Below are positions 35,942 through 44,686 of a stretch of 64,000 bases of DNA, piece after piece. Made by a program: the position numbers and the translations under genes. The stretch is taken from assembly GCA_902567765.1 (NCBI GenBank), contig CACFNI010000001.1, positions 105,879-169,878 on the forward strand. Direction: 5' to 3'. Under the pieces are notes generated by a model. The model was not told the origin of the DNA and did not search any database. It saw nothing but the letters and a program-made list of their open reading frames with translations. This DNA comes from an uncultured Pelagibacteraceae bacterium. GTDB lineage: Bacteria; Pseudomonadota; Alphaproteobacteria; Pelagibacterales; Pelagibacteraceae. Every line of letters begins with the position of its first letter. Position 1 is the first letter of the stretch.

Positions 35942-36952
35942 ATGAAACTAACAAAAACAATTTCAGCACTATTTTTATCTTTAGTGCTACTTGTAGGTAG
36001 TCTAGGGCATGCAAATGCTGCTAAAAGACTACATGCAGCTATTGCTGACTGGACAGGTGGTATAATCACTTGCGAAGTAGCTGTAGCAATTCTTGAGAGA
36101 GAATATGGTTACAAGATTAAACAAACTGTATTCCCATCAGGAACTGGTTTATGGGAAGCAATTGCAGCAGGAGAAATAGATTTTGCTTGTGAAAGCTGGC
36201 CGAGTTATGCTGAAGCAGACTCAGTAATGTTAAATGAAGATCTTATCTACGAAGGTAAAGTGGTTGGATCTTACAGTGGAGACGGAAGTGTAGATCTTTT
36301 AGGTACATCTGGAATTATTGGATTATCTGACTACTGGATCCCAAGATACGCTGCTGAAAAATTTGGTATCAAAACTTGGAAAGATTTAAATAAACACAAA
36401 AAAGAATTTGCTACTATCGAAACTGGAGACAGAGGCAGACTTATTGGATGTCCTGTAGCTGGTTGGAACTGTCATGACCAAAAAAGACTAGATATTTTAG
36501 GAATTGACTTTCAAGCAGATGAACTTGGAACAGAAGCTGCAGCTATTGCTGAAGCAAAAGCAGCTTATATGAGAAAAGAACCATTCTTATTATATCTATG
36601 GTCACCTCATTGGTTCTTTGGTGAATTTGATATGGTAGGAGTTCAACTTCCAGAACATAAAGTTTGCGACCCAGATACATTTACTGAAGCAGGTAACTGG
36701 AAAGATTGTGGTAAAAAAGGTTGGCCAGGAACTGGTTGGGCTAAAGATTACACAATGAATTATGGTAACCCAGCTGTATTTGCAAAAGCTGAAAACGCAG
36801 ATGCTAAAAAATTCTTCGAAAACATGTCTTTACAAAATATTGACCAAGCTAAAATGTTAGTTGAAGTTGATATTAAGAAAAGACCTGTAAAAGAAGTTGT
36901 TAAAGAGTGGTTAGACAACAATCCAGATAAATGGAAGCCTTGGCTAAAATAG
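35942..36952 (+). CDS. proX: Periplasmic substrate-binding protein, glycine betaine/OpuAC-ProX family
   Basis: 336 residues with a signal peptide (about 1-26, ending HANA). Mature protein begins KRLHAAIADWTGGIITCEVA, with ESWPSYAEAD, YLWSPHWFFGEF and WPGTGWAKD supplying many tryptophans, as expected for an aromatic cage binding trimethylammonium- or dimethylsulfonium-type ligands. Glycine betaine, DMSP, TMAO or a related oxide are candidates. It is the last gene of the cassette and has its own leader and a downstream terminator. Confidence 0.9.
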   Translation: MKLTKTISALFLSLVLLVGSLGHANAAKRLHAAIADWTGGIITCEVAVAILEREYGYKIKQTVFPSGTGLWEAIAAGEIDFACESWPSYAEADSVMLNEDLIYEGKVVGSYSGDGSVDLLGTSGIIGLSDYWIPRYAAEKFGIKTWKDLNKHKKEFATIETGDRGRLIGCPVAGWNCHDQKRLDILGIDFQADELGTEAAAIAEAKAAYMRKEPFLLYLWSPHWFFGEFDMVGVQLPEHKVCDPDTFTEAGNWKDCGKKGWPGTGWAKDYTMNYGNPAVFAKAENADAKKFFENMSLQNIDQAKMLVEVDIKKRPVKEVVKEWLDNNPDKWKPWLK

Positions 36953-36974
36953 TACTTTTTAAATACTAAAAATT

Positions 36975-37007
36975 AAAGGCCTTGTTTTAAACGAGGCCTT
37001 TTTTTTA
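36975..37007 (+). terminator. Rho-independent terminator after the proX-like gene
   Basis: Inverted repeat AAAGGCCT (36975-36982) and AGGCCTTT (36994-37001), extended by a few inner pairs, followed by a run of seven T on the plus strand. It ends the osmolyte cassette; its reverse arm may also slow transcripts from convergent rpoZ. Confidence 0.85.
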
Positions 37008-37021
37008 TATAAAAATTTTCT

Positions 37022-37549
37022 TTAAGAATTGTTATTTTCTGGACTTCTAGAATCATCTTCTTGAGTTTGATTCTCAGCTTGAGATAATTCATCTAATGAA
37101 ACATCTTCTTCTTTAGTTTCATCATCAGTGGTTTCAACGCTTGTATCTGTTGAACCTTTTAATTCGTCTATATCCTCTTTTGAAACTTTTATTTTCTCAG
37201 GTATTTTTCTAGCTCTTTTTGATGGAAGTATTGGAGTACCACTTTTTGATATTTCTCCTTTATATAAGTTTTGGAAATCGTCACCTACTTCTTCGTCTTC
37301 CTCTGTATTGTCGTCTACTTGTTCAATATGCTTTCTTAATTTATAAACTGCACTATCAGTTAACTCTGAAACTTTAACATTCTCTGCTGCAATTTCCCTC
37401 AAAGAAATTACTGTGTTTTTATCATTATCTTTATCGACAGTTGGTTCAATACCTGAATTGAGTTGAGTTGCTCTCTCTTTAGCTACCAAAACTAACTCAT
37501 AAGGGCTTTTTACTTTATCCATACAGTCTTCAACGGTTACTCTTGCCAT
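37022..37549 (-). CDS. rpoZ: RNA polymerase omega subunit with long acidic C-terminal tail
   Basis: Promotes RNA polymerase assembly. Residues 1-75 carry the omega fold ([16 protein letters not shown]-like [31 protein letters not shown]). The total is 175 residues against roughly 80-130 for most omegas: about 80 C-terminal residues form a low-complexity stretch rich in Asp, Glu, Ser and Thr. Convergent with the proX-like gene across a terminator. Function of the tail is unknown. Confidence 0.88.
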   Translation of the reverse strand: MARVTVEDCMDKVKSPYELVLVAKERATQLNSGIEPTVDKDNDKNTVISLREIAAENVKVSELTDSAVYKLRKHIEQVDDNTEEDEEVGDDFQNLYKGEISKSGTPILPSKRARKIPEKIKVSKEDIDELKGSTDTSVETTDDETKEEDVSLDELSQAENQTQEDDSRSPENNNS

Positions 37550-37591
37550 GCGAGGTATTTATACCTGAAGAGCTATAAAATCAAGCAATTT

Positions 37592-38800
37592 TTATTGATA
37601 TATTGGATTTAATTTTTCCTTAATCAGGATCAATAATATAATTGATAAGAAAATATACGTGCCAGATATGATAGATATATTTTCAATAGATAAACCCTTA
37701 TCAATCAAAAAACCAAATAGTGCGGTCCCAAATGCAGTTGCAAAAACCATTAAAGCTGTAGTTAAAGCCTTAATAGATCCTATATGTCTAACTCCATAAA
37801 TTTCAGCCCAAGTAGAAGATCCCAAAACATTGGCCAAACCGTTTGAAATACCTATTAAACCTAAAAAGAAAAATGATGAAAGTGGATTTTTAAAATAAAA
37901 TAAAACACCCGCTGACAATAAAAGTGGAACATTCATATAAATTAATAACTTTCTACTTGTAAACTTATCAATTAAAAAACCAGCAACAAACAATGTAATA
38001 ACTGAAGTAATAGAATAAACCATGAAAGATTGAGCAATTATATAGGGTCCCCACCCTTTAGAAGATAAAATAAATGATTGATAAACAAAAACACCGGTAG
38101 CTATCCAGGGCATAGCTAACATGTTCATACAAATAATATAAAATCTGTAATCCTTAACAACATCAAGCCTTGTCCAATTTTTTATATTTTTAAAGTTTTC
38201 GTTTTTTTCTGAAGTTTCCTCTCTTGAATCAAAATTTAGATTTTTAATTAAATAAAAAGAAATTATTGGTAAAAAAATTAGAACTAAAATAGAAATATAA
38301 ATCCATATTATTTTCCAATCAATTATACTTAATAGATAAATCATCAGAACTGGTAAAATAAACTCAGCAGTAGACAATCCAAACCATCCTGTGCTTAGTG
38401 CTTTTCCTCTAGATTTGGTAAAATAACGCGAAATAGTCGTTGTCGCTGTATGAGACATCATTCCTTGACCAGAAAATCTCATTAACAATATAGCTATAAA
38501 AAGAAATGTTATTGAGGAAATTTTTGAAAAAAAGAAACAAGAAAATGACAAAAGTAAAGCGACTAACAAGGCAAATTTAAATATATTTATATCATCTATT
38601 TTTTTTCCTAACCAGATAAGTATAAAACTACTTAATAAAGTGGCTGCAGCATAAATTGAGCCAAATTGTCCATGTGTAATAGATAACTCATTTCTTATAC
38701 TAGGATTAAAAATTCCTAAAAAAAAACTCTGTCCAAAGCTAGAAAAAAATGTAAATATAAAACCAAAAATAATTACTTTTATACTTAACTTATTAAACAT
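37592..38800 (-). CDS. Major facilitator superfamily transporter
   Basis: 402 residues, about 12 helices. The MFS loop 2-3 motif is seen as WLGKKIDDINIFKF and the mid-protein loop is basic and polar (residues about 195-215). RFSGQGMMSHTATTTISRYF resembles the oxalate/formate antiporter-like MFS group (anion:cation), but the substrate is unproven. Divergent from the beta-hydroxyacid dehydrogenase gene with a 5-bp gap. Confidence 0.85.
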   Translation of the reverse strand: MFNKLSIKVIIFGFIFTFFSSFGQSFFLGIFNPSIRNELSITHGQFGSIYAAATLLSSFILIWLGKKIDDINIFKFALLVALLLSFSCFFFSKISSITFLFIAILLMRFSGQGMMSHTATTTISRYFTKSRGKALSTGWFGLSTAEFILPVLMIYLLSIIDWKIIWIYISILVLIFLPIISFYLIKNLNFDSREETSEKNENFKNIKNWTRLDVVKDYRFYIICMNMLAMPWIATGVFVYQSFILSSKGWGPYIIAQSFMVYSITSVITLFVAGFLIDKFTSRKLLIYMNVPLLLSAGVLFYFKNPLSSFFFLGLIGISNGLANVLGSSTWAEIYGVRHIGSIKALTTALMVFATAFGTALFGFLIDKGLSIENISIISGTYIFLSIILLILIKEKLNPIYQ

Positions 38801-38805
38801 TATTT

Positions 38806-39675
38806 ATGTCTTGTAACGTTGCTTTTATAGGCCTTGGTGTCATGGGATATCCAATGGCAGGTTATATATCAAAAGGTGGTCATAGTGTAACTGTTTTTAA
38901 TAGAACAAAATCTAAAGCCGAAAAATGGATAAGTGAATATAAAGGTAAAATGGCGATAACTCCTGCCGAAGCCGTAAAAGATGCAGAGTATATTTTTACA
39001 TGTGTTGGAAATGATAATGACTTAAGGGAAGTTACTTTTGGAGATAACGGAGCTTTCAAGACAATAAAAAAAGGAACAATCTTTATTGATAACACAACGG
39101 CATCTGCGACTATAGCAAGAGAAATTTATGAATATGCAAAAAAAAATGGGTTTGGCTCTTTAGATGCTCCAGTTTCAGGTGGTCAGGCTGGTGCTGAAAA
39201 TGGTGCATTAACAGTTATGATTGGCGGTGATCAGGCTGACTTTGATAAAGCAAAAGATAAAATTGATTGTTACAGTAAAAAAATGAAATTACTTGGCAAA
39301 GCTGGTAGTGGACAACTTGCTAAAATGGTTAATCAAATTTGCATCGGTGGATTAGTTCAAGCATTATCAGAGGCAATAAATTTTGGAATGAAAGCTGGAT
39401 TAAATATGGAAGATGTAATTGAGGTAATTTCAAAAGGAGCAGCACAATCATGGCAAATGGAAAATAGATATAAAACTATGATTGATGATAAATTTGAATT
39501 TGGTTTTGCTGTAGATTGGATGAGAAAAGATCTAAAAATTGCAATGGAAGAAGCTAAAAATAATGGATCATTACTTCCAGTAACAGAAGTTGTTGATAAA
39601 TATTATGCTGAGGTTCAAGGTATGGGTGGAAATAGATGGGATACATCCAGCTTAATTAGAAGATTTAGAAAATAA
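38806..39675 (+). CDS. NAD(P)-dependent beta-hydroxyacid dehydrogenase (HIBADH/GarR family)
   Basis: Oxidises 3-hydroxyisobutyrate, or reduces tartronate semialdehyde or another small beta-hydroxyacid pair. 289 residues: Rossmann FIGLGVMGYPMAGYI, substrate loop DAPVSGGQAGAENGALTVM and catalytic Lys in GSGQLAKMVNQICIGG. Length and motifs match the family closely; substrate preference is unresolved. Begins almost immediately beside the divergent MFS gene, and is followed 6 bp later by the flavin-binding protein gene. Confidence 0.92.
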   Translation: MSCNVAFIGLGVMGYPMAGYISKGGHSVTVFNRTKSKAEKWISEYKGKMAITPAEAVKDAEYIFTCVGNDNDLREVTFGDNGAFKTIKKGTIFIDNTTASATIAREIYEYAKKNGFGSLDAPVSGGQAGAENGALTVMIGGDQADFDKAKDKIDCYSKKMKLLGKAGSGQLAKMVNQICIGGLVQALSEAINFGMKAGLNMEDVIEVISKGAAQSWQMENRYKTMIDDKFEFGFAVDWMRKDLKIAMEEAKNNGSLLPVTEVVDKYYAEVQGMGGNRWDTSSLIRRFRK

Positions 39676-39681
39676 AACTGT

Positions 39682-40281
39682 ATGCAGCCAGCATACTATG
39701 AAAACTTAGAAGAAATTCAAAATAAGTATTGGGCTATGTTAGAAGATGCTGTGATTAATAGAGCTTCGCCATTTAGAATTCCAGTTTTCATGTGCGCACA
39801 CCAAGATGAGATTGATGGAAGAATAGTAGTTTTAAGAAAGTCAGATAGAGCAAATAACTTATTACAATTTCATACTGATCTTAGATCGCCGAAAGTAGAT
39901 ATCTTAAAGAAGAATAACAAAGCTTCTTTACTTTTCTATGATAAAGAAGAAAAGATTCAATTAAGAGTTAAGGTTGATTGTGAAATCAACAATCAAAATC
40001 TAATAACGGAGGAGTCTTGGAAAAAAACTCAACATATTAGTAGAAGGTGCTATTTAACTGATAGTTCTCCGGGAACTATATCGGAAAAACCGACATCTGG
40101 CATGATATCTAAATTAGAAGATTTTGATTATACAATGGAGCAAAGTGAAGAAGGTTATAAAAATTTTACTGTAATTAAATGTAAAATTAAATCTATTGAA
40201 TGGCTTTATTTAGCTGCTAAAGGACATAGAAGAGCGAAGTTTGATTTAGAAACCAATAAAAATGCTTGGTTAGTTCCTTAA
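39682..40281 (+). CDS. Pyridoxamine 5'-phosphate oxidase-like flavoprotein
   Basis: 199 residues of the split-barrel FMN-binding family. RIVVLRKSDRANNLLQFHTD and SPKVDILKKNNKASLLFYD form the FMN-binding strand pattern; the C-terminus ends EWLYLAAKGHRRAKFDL. It is more like the broad PNPOx-related group than bona fide PdxH, because the classic C-terminal RLxPxR-type end is absent. Role unknown. Its stop overlaps the tautomerase stop in TTAA at 40278-40281. Confidence 0.75.
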   Translation: MQPAYYENLEEIQNKYWAMLEDAVINRASPFRIPVFMCAHQDEIDGRIVVLRKSDRANNLLQFHTDLRSPKVDILKKNNKASLLFYDKEEKIQLRVKVDCEINNQNLITEESWKKTQHISRRCYLTDSSPGTISEKPTSGMISKLEDFDYTMEQSEEGYKNFTVIKCKIKSIEWLYLAAKGHRRAKFDLETNKNAWLVP

Positions 40282-40721
40282 TTTTTTTCTATATTTGATA
40301 GTTTCTTTTTTAATTTTGAGGATAAATTTTTAAACCATTCACTTTCTTTACCAGACTCAGGTAAAACAGCTCCATATTCTATCATTTGTGAGGGTGGTAA
40401 ATCATTAATATAAACCCATACTTGAGTTTCATCCAATTTTGATTTTTTTACTAAAATATTTTTTAATTCTGATATTAATTTATCTTTTACATTTTTAGTT
40501 CTTCCAGCTCTAATTTGACCAAGTAAAAATATTGATGGTTCTTTTACTTTTTTACCTCCCATAAAATGATTATTTTTTTTTGTTTTATTAAATATTACTT
40601 GAGCGAAATACGTATTTGCACCCGTTACGACATTATGAACTTTGGTAATTCCTTCTGCTAAATTTTTTTGTTGTTTTGAGGTTAAATTAAAGTTTGAGTT
40701 TGTTACTGTATAAGTTGGCAT
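40278..40721 (-). CDS. Tautomerase-superfamily protein, cis-CaaD-like
   Basis: 147 residues counting from the MPTYTV start at 40721, which exposes Pro1 after Met removal; an upstream in-frame start at 40757 would bury the proline and overlap the carbonic anhydrase gene. Numbering from Pro1, the protein has His28, Arg70, Arg73, Tyr103 and Glu114, the same six catalytic positions reported for cis-3-chloroacrylic acid dehalogenase and its homologue Cg10062. Actual substrate may be a natural unsaturated acid. Follows the gamma carbonic anhydrase gene. Confidence 0.83.
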   Translation of the reverse strand: MPTYTVTNSNFNLTSKQQKNLAEGITKVHNVVTGANTYFAQVIFNKTKKNNHFMGGKKVKEPSIFLLGQIRAGRTKNVKDKLISELKNILVKKSKLDETQVWVYINDLPPSQMIEYGAVLPESGKESEWFKNLSSKLKKKLSNIEKN

Positions 40722-40726
40722 AATGA

Positions 40727-41239
40727 TTAAAATATAGATTTTGAGTATTTTTTCCAATTATCCTGATAATGTTTGGTATTTTCAAATACAGCTTTTTTTT
40801 CTTCTTCAGTGACTTCTCTTACAACTTTTCCAGGTGAACCAATAACTAATGAGTTATCCGGAATTTCTTTGTTTTCAGTTATTAAAGCTTTTGCACCAAT
40901 GATACAATTTTTTCCAATCTTTGCATTATTCAGAATTACAGCCCCTATTCCAATTAAACTGTTATCCCCTATAGTACATCCATGAAGCATTACCATGTGT
41001 CCAACTGTTACGTTTTTTCCAATTTTAAGAGGATAGCCAGGATCTGTGTGCAAAACACTTCCATCTTGAACATTAGATCCTTCTCCCACATAAATATTTT
41101 CAATATCACCTCTTAAAGTTGCATTAAACCAAATACTTGTATTTTTTTCTAAGGTTACATCACCAATTATATTTGCGTTAGGCGCTACCCAATTTTCGCC
41201 AGAATTTTTTGGTTTTTTATTTTCCAAATCGTAAAACAT
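40727..41239 (-). CDS. Gamma-class carbonic anhydrase family protein
   Basis: 170-residue left-handed beta-helix protein. WFNATLRGDIENIYVGEGSNVQDGSVLHTD and IGKNVTVGHMVMLHGCTIGDNSLIGIGA provide the metal-binding His residues of the CamH/YrdA/PaaY group. May hydrate CO2 or act as a thioesterase-like partner; the family is often of uncertain activity. Start is divergent from the redoxin gene with a 19-bp gap. Confidence 0.88.
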   Translation of the reverse strand: MFYDLENKKPKNSGENWVAPNANIIGDVTLEKNTSIWFNATLRGDIENIYVGEGSNVQDGSVLHTDPGYPLKIGKNVTVGHMVMLHGCTIGDNSLIGIGAVILNNAKIGKNCIIGAKALITENKEIPDNSLVIGSPGKVVREVTEEEKKAVFENTKHYQDNWKKYSKSIF

Positions 41240-41258
41240 ACTTTATATAATACTTAAC

Positions 41259-41816
41259 ATGGCATTAACCAAAACTCCAATATGTGATTTCGGTAAAAAG
41301 GCAGATAACTTCGAATTAAAATCAACAAATAACAAAGTCATTTCACTTAATGACATCAAAGGTGAAAATGGAACATTGATAATGTTCATATGTAATCATT
41401 GTCCCTACGTTAAAGCTGTAATACAAAATATTGTCGAAGACTGTAAAAAATTAGAAGATAATGGAATTAAATCAGTAGCAATCTGCTCAAATGATGTAAA
41501 AAATTATCCGGAAGATTCTTTTGATAATATGATTAAATTTTCAAAAAATCATAATTTCAAATTCCCTTACTTATTAGACGAAACTCAAGAAGTTGCAAAA
41601 GGCTACGGTGCAGTTTGTACTCCAGATTTCTTTGGTTATAATAAACATCTAGAATTACAGTACAGGGGAAGAATACGAGAATTAAAAGAGCTTAAACCAG
41701 TTGAAGATGGGGAAAGTGATTTATATTTAGCAATGCAAAAAATTGCTAGCACTGGAAATGGTCCTAAAAATCAAATTCCAAGTATGGGTTGCAATATTAA
41801 GTGGATAAATAAATAA
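41259..41816 (+). CDS. AhpC/TSA-type thioredoxin-like protein
   Basis: 185 residues with a thioredoxin fold. The redox motif CNHCPYVKAV (Cys45, Cys48) sits where peroxiredoxin-like redoxins carry their active site, followed by VAICSNDVKNYPEDSFDNM and FPYLLDETQEVAKGYGAVCTPD with the cis-Pro region. No signal peptide, so cytoplasmic. Probably a disulfide or peroxide reductase; substrate unknown. Its last base overlaps the ATG of the glycosyltransferase. Confidence 0.87.
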   Translation: MALTKTPICDFGKKADNFELKSTNNKVISLNDIKGENGTLIMFICNHCPYVKAVIQNIVEDCKKLEDNGIKSVAICSNDVKNYPEDSFDNMIKFSKNHNFKFPYLLDETQEVAKGYGAVCTPDFFGYNKHLELQYRGRIRELKELKPVEDGESDLYLAMQKIASTGNGPKNQIPSMGCNIKWINK

Positions 41817-42898
41817 TGTATCTAATAGTAACAAGATCGTTCCCTCCAGACTCTGGGGGTATGCAAAGTTTAATGTGGGGTCTTACAAATACAATTTCAA
41901 AAAATTATATGGTCAAGGTTTTTGCAGATGAAAGTGATAAAAATAAAGATATTGATAAAACTGTTTCCTTCACAATTGAGAGAATTGGTGGTCCTAAGAT
42001 TATTAGAAAATATAGGAAAGCTTATCTTGTAAATGATTATTTAAAAAATAATAAAAATATAAATGGAATTATTGCTGATCATTGGAAAAGTTTAGAATTA
42101 ATAAATACAAATAAAAAAAAAATTTGTTTGATTCATTCAAAAGAAATTAACCACAAAAAAGGAAGTTTATTAAACAAAAGAGTTTTAAAAGTTTTAAATA
42201 ATGTTGATTATGTAATTTCGAATTCACAATTTACTAAAAATCTTGCAATTAACTATGGCGTAAATAGTGAGAAAATAATAGTAATTAATCCAGGTGTAGA
42301 ACCATTAAAAGAAATAGATCTAAAATCTTTAGAAGAGGCTGAAAATTTATTTCAAAATAAAAGCCCTAGATTGATAACTGTTTCAAGATTTGAAAAAAGG
42401 AAAAATCATGAAAAAATCATTATGTCATTAAGGAATTTGAAACAATTATATCCCAATATTTTTTATGTTTGTATTGGTTATGGCGAGGAAGAAGAAAATA
42501 TTAAAAATCTTGTAAAAGAACTCAACTTAGAAAATCATGTTTTGTTTTTAAAAAATATTACCCAGGAATTAAAAAATGCATTATTAGCAAAATCTAATGT
42601 TTTTGTAATGCCGTCAATTGTTTATAAAAAATCTGTGGAAGGATTTGGAATAGCATATATTGAAGCTGCGCAACATGGTTTACCTTCAATTGGTGGTAAA
42701 GATGGTGGAGAGGCTGACGCAATTAAGCACAATGAAACAGGCTTAATTTGCGATGGTAATAACCTAGAGGAGATTTATTCTAGCATAGATTTAATATTAA
42801 AAAATAATTTGTATAAAAATTTTATAAAGAATACTAAAGAATTTGCAAAAAAATTTGAATGGGACAATATTATTAAACAATATTTTAAAATTTTGTGA
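41816..42898 (+). CDS. Glycosyltransferase, GT4-like
   Basis: 360-residue GT-B glycosyltransferase. N-terminal SFPPDSGGMQSLMWGL, central SRFEKRKNHEKII and the C-terminal donor-site block EGFGIAYIEAAQHGLPSIGG are the group 1 / GT4 hallmarks. Likely adds a sugar to LPS or another envelope glycan. Sugar and acceptor are unknown. Translationally linked to the redoxin gene. Confidence 0.9.
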   Translation: MYLIVTRSFPPDSGGMQSLMWGLTNTISKNYMVKVFADESDKNKDIDKTVSFTIERIGGPKIIRKYRKAYLVNDYLKNNKNINGIIADHWKSLELINTNKKKICLIHSKEINHKKGSLLNKRVLKVLNNVDYVISNSQFTKNLAINYGVNSEKIIVINPGVEPLKEIDLKSLEEAENLFQNKSPRLITVSRFEKRKNHEKIIMSLRNLKQLYPNIFYVCIGYGEEEENIKNLVKELNLENHVLFLKNITQELKNALLAKSNVFVMPSIVYKKSVEGFGIAYIEAAQHGLPSIGGKDGGEADAIKHNETGLICDGNNLEEIYSSIDLILKNNLYKNFIKNTKEFAKKFEWDNIIKQYFKIL

Positions 42899-42910
42899 TA
42901 AAATATTATT

Positions 42911-43327
42911 ATGATCGCTAAATTTAATGGAATTATTTATCTTATAATATTCTTAGTGCACTTTGCTGCGTATGCTTTTTATGCGTTTAGATGCTTATTA
43001 ACCACTAAAAAGTTTGTAGACCAGTATGGAATGGGGGATGGTGCAGCAATTATGACAAGATTTTTTGGTTCCATTTTTGTTGGATCAGTTTTAATGGCTG
43101 TCTATGTGGGATTTGTTAGACCAGGTGGGTTAGAAAATACTTGGGCTTTTTTTAATTTAATATTTTTACAAAATGCAGCTTCTTTCATCTTTGCAATTTG
43201 GTCACACAAAAAAGGAAATTTAGGAACAAATGAAAAAACCTCTATAGAAGGTATTATTGCACCAGGTGTACTGACTTTGTTAAGCGCAATTCTATGTTAC
43301 GGATTGTCTGATAAAATTTATATCTAA
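42911..43327 (+). CDS. Small integral membrane protein of unknown function
   Basis: 138 residues with four predicted helices (about 6-26, 48-67, 79-98 and 112-131) and short polar loops (CLLTTKKFVDQYGMG; WSHKKGNLGTNEK). Not recognised. It follows the GT4 gene by 12 bp and ends in the shared stop tetramer CTAA with the convergent GT9 gene. Confidence 0.75.
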   Translation: MIAKFNGIIYLIIFLVHFAAYAFYAFRCLLTTKKFVDQYGMGDGAAIMTRFFGSIFVGSVLMAVYVGFVRPGGLENTWAFFNLIFLQNAASFIFAIWSHKKGNLGTNEKTSIEGIIAPGVLTLLSAILCYGLSDKIYI

Positions 43328-44262
43328 ATTTTATTAACTAAATATTCAAAAACTTTTTCTGAACCTAATTTCTCTAAGTTTTCTACTTGAATAGGTTTAA
43401 AATATTTTCTTTCAATACTGACTTTGTGCGCTGTCGTATGAGATCCAAATAATGTCAAACCTTTTGCTTGTAAATGTGCTGCCATGTGAGCAGGACCTGT
43501 ATCGTTAGCTACGATAAAACTACTTTCCTTAATTAATGAAGAAAGTTCTGAAATATTTAAGGATTTCTGATCATTTAAAACACTTACTGCATTAAATTTT
43601 TTTGCATCATCAATCTCTTCAGGTCCTGGTGCTACTAAAATCTTATATTCATCCTTAAATTTATTTTTTATCAAATTTATCAATTCATTGTAATAGGGCC
43701 ATTTCTTTGCAGTTAAGTGAGGAGAACAGAATGGAAATAACAATATGTATTTATTTAAATCATATTTTTTTTTAATGTGTTCAATTTTAGAACAGGACCA
43801 ACTAAAATCTGGCTTTAATGTATTTTTAGTTTCCAGGCCAGAAGATTTTAACTGATATTCAAATCGCTCAAGAACTGGTTTTTTATCAAATTGTTCTTTA
43901 TCAATCCCTTGCGGTAAAGTTGTTAAAGAACTCGACCATGTATCTAAATTTGATTTAGGAAATAGGATTGTTTTATAAAATTTTGTTCTAGAGGAATTTT
44001 GAAGATCATAAACTTTAAAAAAATTTAATTTTTTTAGCTTTTTCATTAATGAGAAAAGATATAATAAATTAAATCTTGATAATCTTTTATCCAGTATAAC
44101 CTCATTTATAAAAGGATTCTTTTTAAATAAGTCAAAATACGGTTTTGTAGTAAGTAAATAAATTTGAGAATTTTTATGATTTTCAAATATATCTTGAATT
44201 GCACCACTTGCTTGAGCTATATCTCCTAATGAACCATGTTTTATAATTAAAATATTAGACAT
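43324..44262 (-). CDS. Glycosyltransferase family 9 (ADP-heptosyltransferase-like)
   Basis: 312 residues. N-terminal ILIIKHGSLGDIAQASGAIQ and the C-terminal VANDTGPAHMAAHLQAKGLTLFGS are the GT9 acceptor- and nucleotide-binding signatures. Probably transfers heptose or a similar sugar to the LPS core. The preferred donor is inferred from family. Divergent from a small coiled-coil gene. Confidence 0.9.
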   Translation of the reverse strand: MSNILIIKHGSLGDIAQASGAIQDIFENHKNSQIYLLTTKPYFDLFKKNPFINEVILDKRLSRFNLLYLFSLMKKLKKLNFFKVYDLQNSSRTKFYKTILFPKSNLDTWSSSLTTLPQGIDKEQFDKKPVLERFEYQLKSSGLETKNTLKPDFSWSCSKIEHIKKKYDLNKYILLFPFCSPHLTAKKWPYYNELINLIKNKFKDEYKILVAPGPEEIDDAKKFNAVSVLNDQKSLNISELSSLIKESSFIVANDTGPAHMAAHLQAKGLTLFGSHTTAHKVSIERKYFKPIQVENLEKLGSEKVFEYLVNKI

Positions 44263-44294
44263 ATTTTTAACAACTTAACATACTATAAGGTTTT

Positions 44295-44684
44295 ATGAAT
44301 AAAATTCTAGTTGAGATATCAGTAGGAGAGCTTTTAGACAAAATCTCTATTCTCAAAATTAAAAAAGAAAAAATTAAAGATACAGACAAACTAAAGTTTG
44401 TTGACGATGAATATAATATCCTTAAAGACCAATTAGACAAAAATATTAAAGTTGATAATAAATTAAATCAACTTTTCGATTCCCTTAAAGATGTAAATTC
44501 TAAACTATGGATTATAGAAGATGAAAAAAGATTGTATGAAAAAAATTCTGACTTTGGTAAAAAATTTATAAAAGTTTCAAGGGATATTCATTTTTTAAAT
44601 GACGAAAGGTCGAAAATAAAATTAGAAATAAATAATTATACTGGATCAAAAATTAAAGAAATTAAACAATATACCAGTTATTAG
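44295..44684 (+). CDS. Conserved coiled-coil protein, DUF6165-like
   Basis: 129 highly charged residues rich in Lys, Glu and Asp, predicted largely helical. The opening ILVEISVGELLDKISILKIKKEKI matches a small family often found beside heptosyltransferase genes; biochemical role unknown. The divergent GT9 neighbour supports a link with LPS core assembly. Two bp before the M24-fold gene. Confidence 0.75.
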   Translation: MNKILVEISVGELLDKISILKIKKEKIKDTDKLKFVDDEYNILKDQLDKNIKVDNKLNQLFDSLKDVNSKLWIIEDEKRLYEKNSDFGKKFIKVSRDIHFLNDERSKIKLEINNYTGSKIKEIKQYTSY

Positions 44685-44686
44685 TA

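Noticed and set aside
29040..36952. Assignment as the TMAO operon tmoXWV-tdm
   Set aside because: The known Tdm is a fusion of a DUF1989 domain to GcvT; here a molybdenum reductase and a separate GcvT-like protein are present, so the names would overstate the evidence.
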